A stretch of DNA of 58,989 nucleotides, taken from contig PBVT01000015.1 in assembly GCA_002728755.1 (NCBI GenBank), positions 1 to 58,989 on the forward strand, written 5' to 3'. Origin of the DNA: Myxococcales bacterium (GTDB lineage: Bacteria; Myxococcota_A; UBA9042; UBA3505). Below the pieces are notes generated by a model. It searched no databases, had not been told where the DNA came from, and was given only the letters and a program-made list of their open reading frames with translations. This document shows positions 17,918 through 25,818 of this stretch, piece after piece (position 1 is the first letter of the stretch; each line of letters starts with the position of its first letter). Position numbers and translations under genes: made by a program.

Positions 17918-18736
17918 ATGAAGGTGAAAGAGAAGACGGATTCGTTGCTGCGGGTTGTATACCGACGCAAGGTGGTTATTTTTCTATGCGGATTCTTCGG
18001 GATCCTTGGAACGATATTTGTGTTTTTGATGTCTGGCGAGGTGTCCGTTATCTGTGCAAGGTCGAATGCGACCGGCGGTGATGACCATTGCCAGATCGAA
18101 AATCACTATTTGTTTCGTAGTAGTCACCGGAGCATTCCTATCTCGGAAATTCGCGGGGTGCGGGTAGCCACCCATGGTTCCCGAGGTGTATCGGCTGGAG
18201 ACGGCGACTCCGATACGTGCCGTGTGGAGATTATCACAAGCGGGGGGATTCGCCCCTTGAACACCGCTTATACCAGCCATTGTGGAGCGCACTTTCAGAT
18301 GACGCAAAAGCTCCTGGGGTTTCTGCAATCGGAAGAGACGGCGCGCGTGGAAGTGAGTATGGATACATGGGCATTTGTATACGTGTTTTTGGGGATGGAC
18401 CTTTTTGCGCTGCTTTTCCTATTCCTGTTTGGGGGAGCCCGTATCACGACCTTTGATAAAGGCCAGGGTGTCATTACAGTTCACTACAAACGCTTTTTCC
18501 GACCCATGAAGGAGAAAGTCAGCATGAGCATGAATGACTTTCTTGAAGGGAAAGGAGCGGGAAATGTACCGGGTCGAGTTAATCCCGGATTGGCCGCCCT
18601 TGATCTGGTAGAAGGCACGGGGCTAATAAACCGGTTTATTGGCTGGTACCCTGGGCGAAAACGCCAACGACGTCGTATAGAGGCCGAAGTTACTGGATTC
18701 TTAGGGGACAGCGCTGAAGCTCCAGGGGTATCGTAA
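17918..18736 (+). CDS. Uncharacterised two-TM membrane protein
   Basis: This 272-residue protein matches no family I recognise. It has one TM helix near the N-terminus (VVIFLCGFFGILGTIFVFLM) and a ~110-residue extracytoplasmic domain containing a few Cys residues (CARSN, HCQIE, TCRVE, SHCGAH). A second TM (FVYVFLGMDLFALLFLFLFG) is followed by a basic C-terminal cytoplasmic part (RKRQRRRIEAEV). The layout is reminiscent of small membrane proteins that sense or buffer the envelope, but nothing identifies a function. The ATG at 17918 is preceded by AGGTGGG; a GTG at 17909 is in frame. It lies 14 bp after the acyl-CoA dehydrogenase. Confidence 0.6.
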   Translation: MKVKEKTDSLLRVVYRRKVVIFLCGFFGILGTIFVFLMSGEVSVICARSNATGGDDHCQIENHYLFRSSHRSIPISEIRGVRVATHGSRGVSAGDGDSDTCRVEIITSGGIRPLNTAYTSHCGAHFQMTQKLLGFLQSEETARVEVSMDTWAFVYVFLGMDLFALLFLFLFGGARITTFDKGQGVITVHYKRFFRPMKEKVSMSMNDFLEGKGAGNVPGRVNPGLAALDLVEGTGLINRFIGWYPGRKRQRRRIEAEVTGFLGDSAEAPGVS

Positions 18737-18769
18737 CTCCCTTGTTGTAGCGGTCAGGCGTCTACAAGG

Positions 18770-19435
18770 TCAGTCGCTACCAAAGCCGGGGAATCCGAGC
18801 GAACCGCCGCATTCTTCCATGATGAGGCCCAATAGCTGGGGCAAAGCGCCCGCCAGGCCATCACCGCCGAACCCTTGGCCCGAGCTGGCGAGATTCCCGA
18901 TAAGCTCCTGGATGTTTTCCTGGGTGCATTCGTAATCTTCGATGCAGCTCTCTAAGACCGTGAACGCCGCGTTGGCCATAAAACGTGCGGCCGGATCGCT
19001 CGCGTTCTCTAATACAAGCTCTTCGCAGCCGTCACGCACCACATCTTGACCAGCATCCGCAAGCTGGGGGCAGCCGGCAGCGAGAAGCTCGGCACCGGGT
19101 ATTTCACAATCCCAGAGTTTGTTGCATATCTCCGGAATCAGCTCCATGCAGTTTTCTACTACGGGATTGTTATGCTCGGTCCAGTCGGGATCGTAGACAG
19201 GATTGTCTTTGGGCTTCTCCACATCAGGGACTACATCGCGTTCCTCTTCCACATCGGGAACTGCGTCGGTAAGGATTGGTACGTCTCTGTCGGTACCCTC
19301 GACCTCTCGAATGTCTTCATTCGCATCGGTGACAACCTCAAAGTCCGGTTCCAGTACGATGCTATATTCCGACGTAGGGCACGCTAGCAGCGGTGCGCAA
19401 AGTGTGAACAGTACGAGATTTTTAATTCGCTTCAT
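18770..19435 (-). CDS. Cys-containing lipoprotein of unknown function
   Basis: This 221-residue predicted lipoprotein starts at MKRIKNLVLFTLC with lipobox LLAC and Pro at +2. GGAG lies six bases upstream of this ATG, so the longer in-frame start at 19489 is rejected. After the lipid anchor comes an Asp/Glu/Val-rich linker (~25-85), the style seen in the other lipoproteins here. A helical domain follows with Cys spread through it (NCMELIPEICNKLWDCE, AAGCPQL, DGCEEL, SCIEDYECT). The tail is Gly-rich. No family is recognised. The convergent neighbour is the two-TM membrane protein, 33 bp away. Confidence 0.7.
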   Translation of the reverse strand: MKRIKNLVLFTLCAPLLACPTSEYSIVLEPDFEVVTDANEDIREVEGTDRDVPILTDAVPDVEEERDVVPDVEKPKDNPVYDPDWTEHNNPVVENCMELIPEICNKLWDCEIPGAELLAAGCPQLADAGQDVVRDGCEELVLENASDPAARFMANAAFTVLESCIEDYECTQENIQELIGNLASSGQGFGGDGLAGALPQLLGLIMEECGGSLGFPGFGSD

Positions 19436-19532
19436 GCTTGGCTCCGCGCGATGAATCGCGAGTTTGCCAATTCCCAAGGCCTCTTTCAAGCCAAGGTTGT
19501 ATTTTTTTACCGCCCTATTTGCAAGGGCTGGT

Positions 19533-19859
19533 TCAGCCTACGGCGAACGAAGTTCCACATCCACAGGTTGCAGTCGCCTGAGGATTGGTGAAATGGAAGC
19601 CGGCGGACTGTAGGCTGTCAGAGTAGTCCACGACTGTATCCCCTAAGAATTTCATGCTCTCGGGGTCCACACAGACCTTCAGGCCATCGAACTCGAGGAT
19701 CTTATCCATCAGTCCCGGTTTGTCTTCAAAGTCCATATCGTAAGAGAAGCCAGAACAGCCTCCTCCAACAACCATAATACGTAACATCGCCTTTTCGGCT
19801 TTTTCACGTTCCATCAGGGACTTGATTTTCGTAACGGCGGATGGGGTCAGGTCAAGCAT
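19533..19859 (-). CDS. erpA: A-type iron-sulfur carrier protein (ErpA/IscA)
   Basis: This 108-residue protein has the three conserved cluster-ligating cysteines of the HesB/IscA/ErpA family: GGGCSGF (Cys35) and the C-terminal CGCGTSF (Cys99, Cys101). Length and layout are canonical. Such proteins accept Fe-S clusters from the scaffold and pass them to apo-enzymes. ErpA and IscA cannot be told apart reliably by eye; the isolated location away from an isc operon favours ErpA or a stand-alone carrier. The start is ATG at 19857-19859. Together with the CGFS glutaredoxin it would serve the radical SAM enzymes nearby. Confidence 0.93.
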   Translation of the reverse strand: MLDLTPSAVTKIKSLMEREKAEKAMLRIMVVGGGCSGFSYDMDFEDKPGLMDKILEFDGLKVCVDPESMKFLGDTVVDYSDSLQSAGFHFTNPQATATCGCGTSFAVG

Positions 19860-19999
19860 GGTTCAAACTCATGGGTTCTGGATTGAATACGGGCACGGAA
19901 GTACGCCTATACTCTAAAATTAGGGATGAAGCGCCGAAAGGTCAACATTTGTCGCAGTTTTTTGGCCGCAAGGGGCTCTTTACGGTGCGTAAGATGACC

Positions 20000-20530
20000 T
20001 TAGTTGTCACTGTCCGAGTCGATGGTCTCGGATTCGTCAGCCTCGTCTTCCGTCACTTCGCTTGTTCTTTCCTCGACGTCTTCTCCGCCGGTGCCAGTAT
20101 CAGACGCATTACCCGTCCCCGGGAAACAGGATAGAAATTGGACATGTGTTTGGGGGCCGTTGACGAAGATACGTGCCTTGCAGAGTTTGCCATCGGCCGC
20201 AGGGAGGCTGAAACTGTCGTCGTCTACGGTGATCGAGGGGTCGTCAGCGTTCACAAGGGTATAGTTGTAATCGCCGGGATCGATACAGGCATAGGCTGAG
20301 GGGCTGCCGCAAAGGGAGGGCCGGTCCTGACATACCTTCCAGAGAGGTGGCATCGCCTGGCAATCGTTATCGCCCGTGCTGCAAAAGGTGCCAGCGACCT
20401 CATCCGTTGTGTTGAGCTGTTGGTCGATAAAGAAGGCCATCCATCCGCCCGGACAGACACTGTCGACGGTGCAGGAAGTGGAAAGCAAACCAACTACGAG
20501 GAGGATTCCAAACAGATTTGGTGTTCTCAT
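20000..20530 (-). CDS. Small Cys-containing lipoprotein
   Basis: This 176-residue predicted lipoprotein begins MRTPNLFGILLVVGLLSTSC, with the lipidation Cys at 20 and Thr at +2. GGAGAAGG lies just upstream of this ATG and decides the start over a longer in-frame ATG at 20560. The mature part contains about nine Cys residues (CPGGW, FCSTGDNDCQ, VCQDRPSLCG, ACIDPGDY, LCKARIF, LSCFPG), probably disulfide-bonded. The last ~40 residues are a Thr/Glu/Asp/Ser-rich acidic tail. No family is recognised. It lies just downstream of the transporter-DsbA fusion gene on the same strand. Confidence 0.7.
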   Translation of the reverse strand: MRTPNLFGILLVVGLLSTSCTVDSVCPGGWMAFFIDQQLNTTDEVAGTFCSTGDNDCQAMPPLWKVCQDRPSLCGSPSAYACIDPGDYNYTLVNADDPSITVDDDSFSLPAADGKLCKARIFVNGPQTHVQFLSCFPGTGNASDTGTGGEDVEERTSEVTEDEADESETIDSDSDN

Positions 20531-20605
20531 CACCTTCTCCGATCCAAAAAGCTTTTCCATAGAACCACGCCGCTTCTGTTAAGGCAACAAAGATCCAGGC
20601 ACCTT

Positions 20606-22636
20606 CTACGGGTTGGCATTTGCCTGGCTCGCGTCACCCTCTTCTCGCTTCAGTTTTCGAGCGAAATATACCCAGGAAATTACGAAACAAACCGTGCATA
20701 GGATCGATGTCAGATAACTGAACCCGATAAAGAAGTTCAGCCCCGAAACCTGCGGTTGTCCTATCTCCTTGTATAAAAGCACACCGATGCTACCCAGATA
20801 TCCGAAGGCGTCCGTAACATAGATCATGAAGCCAGCGGTCCCCAGGAACCCTGCTGCTCCCAGCAGTCGATCAAAGAACACACTTCCAAAGGGCACGTAC
20901 GCGAGATAACAGCCAAGGCCGATGAGGACGAACCACACTACGTCTGGTATCAATCCAAGCTGAAAAGCCAAGGTGGCGGCTCCAATCATGCCCGTGCCCA
21001 GCATCATCATCACATGAAACACAAAGAAGGCCCGACGGTTTCTGCGCACCCACAACATCAACCCGAGGGCCAGAATTACACCTAGTGCGACCGGCATCTC
21101 TGTGGTGGCCAGAATACTGGGGGGTATTCCTTTTACTCGTTGCGAGAACTCGGGGTCCTGACCCGTTAGAGTGGCGTAAATCCGTTGGGGCGGAACCCCT
21201 GTACATTCGGTGCTGGCCGAGCAGTTACCAATAAGCTCTTTCCCGCGTTTCGCCTCGCGCTTAACGGTCGCTCGTAGTTGTGCCAGGGGCCTCGCACCAC
21301 GGTAGCTGGTACCATTTATGAAGAAGTGCGGTGTTCCCTTCGATTTATATCGTTTTGCTTCGTCTTCATTGCGAGCTAATTGGGCGTGGTACCGGTCCCG
21401 GTTTTGCTCCATATCCCGTTTGAATCGTTCGATATCGAGCCCGATGTCCTGGGCATAGCCGATGAGAATGCTGTCTTTCACCGCACCTGGGGCGGAAAAG
21501 AGCCTCTTCTGCATAGGGAGATATTTTCCCTGCTCGTTGGCCGCGAGAGCGGCGACGGCGGCCTTTCTTGCGACCGGGTTCCAAGCTCGTAATTTGATCA
21601 CCACCCGAAGATCGTCTCCGAACTCTTCCACCAACGCGTCTACGGACTCGCTGGCTCCCTTGCAATGGCCGCAGGTGAAGTTACTGAATTCAACCAGAGT
21701 CACGGGGGCCGTGGACGGTCCATGGCCAGGCTCATCGTCGTAGACCTCCACAGCGACTGGCTTGCGGAGCACCTTCCATATGTCCACCGCGAAATTGTCT
21801 CGATAATCGCGATAGGCGGTGACAAACATAAACAAAAATACCAGCACCACCAGACCAAAAGAGTACCGCGCGAAAAACGCACGTCGTGTGGCCCCGTCCA
21901 TGGGGACTCGGCGAACCCTATGGGCCTCATCTTCTTTCGATGGAGGCGGGACAAGACTTAAAAGCCATACGGCGACTACGAGGAGAGGCGCAAAGAGCAT
22001 TCCGGTGACAAAGGGCATCCATTGCTCGGAGACTCCGTTTTCAAGTACGGAGAAACCTGCGGCCTTCACGAATCCACTGGCGAGAATATAACTGGCGCTT
22101 AGGCCTGCAGCGAGCCCTTCGGTAAGTCGTCGTCCCTCTAAAAAGCCAAATACGAGGCCCCAGATCATGCCCAGGGGCAGCCCGTTCAAGAACAGGAATA
22201 GGATGCCATAGGGGTGTGGCACTAATGCGAAACCAAGCAGGGCCAGCTCGGCCGCGCCTATATACAATAGTATAAGCTTTGCCCGGCGGGATGGTGCGAC
22301 CTCCGAGACATATTTGATCCCGATAAATTTCGAGAGGCAATAGCCGACAATCTGCGCGATAACCAGGACAACTTTATAATCCAGGCCGATCCCAAACAGG
22401 TCCACGTGTAGCCCGGAATAGCTCCCCGAGGCGAAGGGCTTACGGAACGCGTACATGCAGAAGTAGGTCGTAAAGGCCGCCAGAATCGCATAGGTGGAAA
22501 ATACTACGGAATTAGACCTTGAAAGCCATTTGGAGATGGGGTGTTCAGCGGTCCATATAGGCGTTTCCGATTGCACTTGTCCTGGCGCTCCTGGGCAGAT
22601 GTTCGAAACCCTCGCACCCCCGGGGTGTATGGTCAA
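20606..22636 (-). CDS. 12-TM DUF5690/MFS-like transporter with a DsbA-like thiol-disulfide domain inserted between TM7 and TM8
   Basis: This protein is 676 residues long. Residues ~43-290 hold seven TM helices (first near FSTYAILAAFTTYFCMYAF) and ~512-660 hold five more, together a 12-TM MFS-like fold resembling DUF5690 transporters. Between TM7 and TM8 sits a ~210-residue soluble domain (~291-500). It has a thioredoxin fold: VTLVEFSNFTCGHC carries the CXXC site (Cys322, Cys325), and KGTPHFFING carries the cis-Pro (436) of DsbA-type oxidoreductases. With an N-in topology the TM7-TM8 loop is periplasmic, so the DsbA domain would face the periplasm. Two more Cys (NCSASTEC) follow it. The start is uncertain: TTG at 22636 lacks a ribosome binding site, while GTG at 22576 has AGGA just upstream. 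Transport substrate unknown. Confidence 0.8.
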   Translation of the reverse strand: MTIHPGGARVSNICPGAPGQVQSETPIWTAEHPISKWLSRSNSVVFSTYAILAAFTTYFCMYAFRKPFASGSYSGLHVDLFGIGLDYKVVLVIAQIVGYCLSKFIGIKYVSEVAPSRRAKLILLYIGAAELALLGFALVPHPYGILFLFLNGLPLGMIWGLVFGFLEGRRLTEGLAAGLSASYILASGFVKAAGFSVLENGVSEQWMPFVTGMLFAPLLVVAVWLLSLVPPPSKEDEAHRVRRVPMDGATRRAFFARYSFGLVVLVFLFMFVTAYRDYRDNFAVDIWKVLRKPVAVEVYDDEPGHGPSTAPVTLVEFSNFTCGHCKGASESVDALVEEFGDDLRVVIKLRAWNPVARKAAVAALAANEQGKYLPMQKRLFSAPGAVKDSILIGYAQDIGLDIERFKRDMEQNRDRYHAQLARNEDEAKRYKSKGTPHFFINGTSYRGARPLAQLRATVKREAKRGKELIGNCSASTECTGVPPQRIYATLTGQDPEFSQRVKGIPPSILATTEMPVALGVILALGLMLWVRRNRRAFFVFHVMMMLGTGMIGAATLAFQLGLIPDVVWFVLIGLGCYLAYVPFGSVFFDRLLGAAGFLGTAGFMIYVTDAFGYLGSIGVLLYKEIGQPQVSGLNFFIGFSYLTSILCTVCFVISWVYFARKLKREEGDASQANANP

Positions 22637-22641
22637 GCCAT

Positions 22642-22674
22642 CGCGAGACGCTTTGCGTCAAAGTGCGTCTCGTG
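22642..22674. promoter_or_regulatory. Long intergenic hairpin with direct repeat
   Basis: CGAGACGCTTTG (22644-22655), a 3-base loop CGT, then CAAAG (22659-22663), a 2-base TG bulge and CGTCTCG (22666-22672) form a ~12-bp stem. A C-G pair flanks it (22642/22674) and a direct copy of GCGAGAC follows (22674-22680). It lies in the divergent interval between the transporter-DsbA gene and the Cys-rich lipoprotein gene. There is no T-tract on either strand, so it is more likely an operator or leader structure than an intrinsic terminator. Confidence 0.45.
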
Positions 22675-22799
22675 CGAGACTTGGAAACTGTCCGATTTCA
22701 ATGTAGATTGGCGCAATCGGCATGCGAATTGCTATATTCGATACTTGGGTTGGGTCGTGTTGGCCCCACTTTTGTCGAAAGACGTACTGTGGAAGTGAG

Positions 22800-24662
22800 A
22801 TGATGTTGAAACGAAACGAGTTACAGTTCGTAGTGCTGGTCTGGATTTGCATGGCTTTGGCGTGCGGCTCTGATCCAACCTCCAGTGCGGGGGATGAGGG
22901 CTGGAATACACTGGACCAGGGAACGGATGGGTTACTTGTGCCGGATGCTCAATTAGATCAGGCGGAGACGACCGCCCCATGTGAGCCTGTCTTTTCGGAC
23001 CCAGAGCCTGGGACCTTCGGTGCGCCCTGTACGTCAAATGCCGACTGTGCGGATCCCTTCTGTCTTCCCAGTCGATTTGGCAGTATTTGTAGCCAATCCT
23101 GCATCACGGATTGCCCCGAGGGCTTTATCTGTAAAGGTATCGATCTGGGTAGTGGAGATCTGACCTTCCTTTGTGTCGATCGAATGGAAACGCTCTGTAT
23201 GCCATGTAAGGATAGCGCGGACTGCCAGGCACAATATGGCGGGGAGAGTGCAATCTGCCTGCCCGGTGGAGAGGATGGCAGCTTCTGTGGTGCCGATTGC
23301 TCCGATGTCCCCTGCCCTTGCGGCTACACCTGTTCGGATTATGTGGCTCCAAATGGGCTGAACTATAAACAATGTGTACCCGATGGCGGCCAATGTGGAT
23401 GTAGCCAGCGTGCTGTTGAGTTACAGGCCACCACGGAATGTGAGACCAGCTCCCAGTTCGGCACGTGCAGTGGGGAGCGATATTGCACCGTGAGCGGGTT
23501 GACCAACTGTGATGCTTCGTTCCCTGATCAGGAGACCTGCGATGGGATCGACAACAACTGTGACGGGATCACAGACAACCTTGAGGCGGGTGGAATCACG
23601 TGTCCAATCACCAATGATATTGGCACCTGCCCAGGGACGCCTGTCTGTGAAGACGGTGAGGTGCTGTGTCTTGGTGAGGAAGCTACGGAAGAGATCTGCA
23701 ATGGCCTCGATGACGATTGCAATGGTGTAACAGACGATCCGTTCCCCAACAGCGATGATGACACCATGCCAGATTGTATCGACGACGATGACGATAACGA
23801 TGGCGTAATCGACCCCGACGATAATTGCCAGCTTGATCCGAATCCGCTGCAAGAGAATAACGACGGAGATGAGATGGGTGATGCCTGCGACCCCGACGAC
23901 GATAATGACACCATCTTCGACGAAGATGACTGTGCGCCCTTTGATGGCCAGGTATATCCGGGGAACCCCGAGACCTGTGACGGTAAGGATAACAACTGTA
24001 ACGGGCAGATCGACGAAGGCATCTGTGACGACGGGAACTATTGCACGCAGGACCTATGTGATTCGGGCGGTGGATGCACAAACAATCCGCGTCCAGACGG
24101 GACCCCTTGCGACGACGGTACGGTCTGCACCCAGATTGATATCTGCCAGGGTGGACAGTGTCAGGGTGGAAACGAGCTGAATTGTGATGATGGAAACCAA
24201 TGCACTACGGACGAATGCAATCCAGTGACAGGTTGTTCCAGCATCAACAACTCGGCGTCGTGCAGTGATATGAATGAATGCACCTTGAACGACTCTTGCC
24301 TGAATGGCGCCTGTCTTCCTGGGCCCACGGATTCCTGTAACGACTCCAACGTCTGTACAGCGGACAGCTGCAACCCGGCCACCGGTTGTGTGAATCAGGC
24401 CATCGGTGGCGGTTGCTCGACGGGTATCTCCCAATGCGACACCGGAAATTGTCTGGGAGGCTCCTGTGTGCCTGTAACGGGGACAGCATGTAACGACGGT
24501 GACTCCTGTACGGATTTCGATCAATGCACGACCAACGGTTGCTCTGGCCAGGAGAAGAACTGTGATGTCACCTGCCAGCAACAATGTTCGGGGATTTACC
24601 TCGGTGGCGCGTTCTGCGTATTTGGCGGCTGTGTTTGCGCTGGAACCTGTATTAATTTCTGA
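22800..24662 (+). CDS. Large Cys/Asp-rich lipoprotein with MopE, TSP3 and CDDGN-type repeats
   Basis: This ~620-residue lipoprotein starts at the double ATG (22800/22803) with GGAAGTGAG upstream; the lipobox is ALAC. A Cys-rich region with CX2-5C pairs comes first, then MopE-type motifs (DGIDNNCDGITDN, NGLDDDCNGVTDD, DGKDNNCNGQIDEG). Thrombospondin type 3-like Ca2+-binding segments follow (DDDDDNDGVIDPDDNC, DEMGDACDPDDDND). The C-terminal third is a chain of EGF/TNFR-like modules such as CDDGNQCTTDEC. These repeats imply Ca2+ and disulfide stabilisation on the cell surface. The repeat families are known from Myxococcota and other predatory or environmental bacteria; MopE itself binds copper in Methylococcus. 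No catalytic domain is visible. It is divergent from the transporter-DsbA gene across 163 bp. Confidence 0.82.
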   Translation: MMLKRNELQFVVLVWICMALACGSDPTSSAGDEGWNTLDQGTDGLLVPDAQLDQAETTAPCEPVFSDPEPGTFGAPCTSNADCADPFCLPSRFGSICSQSCITDCPEGFICKGIDLGSGDLTFLCVDRMETLCMPCKDSADCQAQYGGESAICLPGGEDGSFCGADCSDVPCPCGYTCSDYVAPNGLNYKQCVPDGGQCGCSQRAVELQATTECETSSQFGTCSGERYCTVSGLTNCDASFPDQETCDGIDNNCDGITDNLEAGGITCPITNDIGTCPGTPVCEDGEVLCLGEEATEEICNGLDDDCNGVTDDPFPNSDDDTMPDCIDDDDDNDGVIDPDDNCQLDPNPLQENNDGDEMGDACDPDDDNDTIFDEDDCAPFDGQVYPGNPETCDGKDNNCNGQIDEGICDDGNYCTQDLCDSGGGCTNNPRPDGTPCDDGTVCTQIDICQGGQCQGGNELNCDDGNQCTTDECNPVTGCSSINNSASCSDMNECTLNDSCLNGACLPGPTDSCNDSNVCTADSCNPATGCVNQAIGGGCSTGISQCDTGNCLGGSCVPVTGTACNDGDSCTDFDQCTTNGCSGQEKNCDVTCQQQCSGIYLGGAFCVFGGCVCAGTCINF

Positions 24663-24759
24663 TTCCAGGTCGATGTAGATGTACGGAGATCGTCGTATTT
24701 GACGGCCTGCACAGGCTCTATCCCTTGCGATTGTTACCATTGGACAGTATCCAGGCCCC

Positions 24760-25818
24760 ATGAGTGATCGTCCCAATAGACTTGCTGCTCCCTGCAACGG
24801 GTTCGCAGGCATGACCCGTACGGAGCTTCGCGAATGGGTCGCGGAAGCTGGCTTCCCGGCCTACCGCGGAGATCAGGTTTTTGGATGGGTGCACCAGAAA
24901 CGTGTCCTGGATCCACAGGGTATGAAGAATATCCCCGGTGTTTTACGGGAAGCTCTCAGTTCGATTGTGGAACCAGGGCTTGTCCATGACGAAACCCTGG
25001 TGGCGAGTGACTCCACCCGAAAGTTGTTGCTCAGTACTCCCGACGGTCAGCGTATTGAGACGGTTTTGATTCCTATGGGTGATTATTACACCCAATGTCT
25101 GTCCACCCAGGTTGGATGCCGTCTGGCCTGTGATTTCTGTTTGACGGCGAAGATGGGACTGAAACGTCATCTCTCCGCACGGGAAATCGTTGATCAGGTG
25201 CATCTTGGTCGTACGATAGATTTGGGTGATCAGAGGGTACGTAATTTCGTGTTTATGGGTATGGGGGAGCCTCTCGACAATCTAAACGAGTTGGTCTCTG
25301 CCTGCCGGATTATGCTGGACGATAAGGGGCTTGATATCTCGAGTCGTAGAATCACGGTCTCTACGGTCGGGCTTGCGCCTCGAATACCCGAGCTGGGCGA
25401 GGCGGTTCCTGTGAATCTAGCGGTCAGCTTGAACGCATCAAACGATGAACAACGTAATCAAATTATGCCGATTAACCGTCGGTACCCGATGGCCGCTCTG
25501 AAGGAATCCCTGAAGGCCTTTCCTCTACCGAGTCGGCGACGTATCACCATCGAGTATGTGGTTCTGGGCGGGTTCAACGATACGCAGGATGACGCACGCC
25601 GACTGGCCCGCTATCTCCATGGCTTAAAGGTGAAGGTAAACCTGATTCCGTGGAACCCCTTTGAGGAAGGTCCCTACCTGCGCCCCTCGAATGCGGTGCT
25701 TGATCGGTTCCAGAAGATCCTTCTCCAGGCTGGGTTTGCGACGAGCGTGCGAACGAGCAAGGGGCTTGATATCGGCGCCGCCTGTGGCCAGCTCGATGGG
25801 GTACCTGTCGCAGCCTAA
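24760..25818 (+). CDS. rlmN: Dual-specificity 23S rRNA A2503 / tRNA A37 C2-methyltransferase
   Basis: This 352-residue radical SAM methyltransferase has the CX3CX2C motif in QVGCRLACDFC (Cys120, 124, 127). The methyl-carrier Cys344 sits in DIGAACGQL, the equivalent of E. coli Cys355. MGMGEPLDNL is the conserved GEP SAM-binding element and ISSRRITVSTVGL is also characteristic. RlmN methylates C2 of A2503 in 23S rRNA and A37 in some tRNAs. Length and motifs are canonical. The start is ATG at 24760 with a weak ribosome binding site. The stop overlaps the convergent kinase gene by 4 bp. No operon partner is evident. Confidence 0.96.
   Translation: MSDRPNRLAAPCNGFAGMTRTELREWVAEAGFPAYRGDQVFGWVHQKRVLDPQGMKNIPGVLREALSSIVEPGLVHDETLVASDSTRKLLLSTPDGQRIETVLIPMGDYYTQCLSTQVGCRLACDFCLTAKMGLKRHLSAREIVDQVHLGRTIDLGDQRVRNFVFMGMGEPLDNLNELVSACRIMLDDKGLDISSRRITVSTVGLAPRIPELGEAVPVNLAVSLNASNDEQRNQIMPINRRYPMAALKESLKAFPLPSRRRITIEYVVLGGFNDTQDDARRLARYLHGLKVKVNLIPWNPFEEGPYLRPSNAVLDRFQKILLQAGFATSVRTSKGLDIGAACGQLDGVPVAA

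Noticed and set aside
18741..18780. Inverted repeats between the convergent genes at 18736/18770 (TTGTAG/CTACAA and GTAGCG/CGCTAC)
   Set aside because: Short, interleaved, long loop and no T-tract, so not convincing as a terminator.
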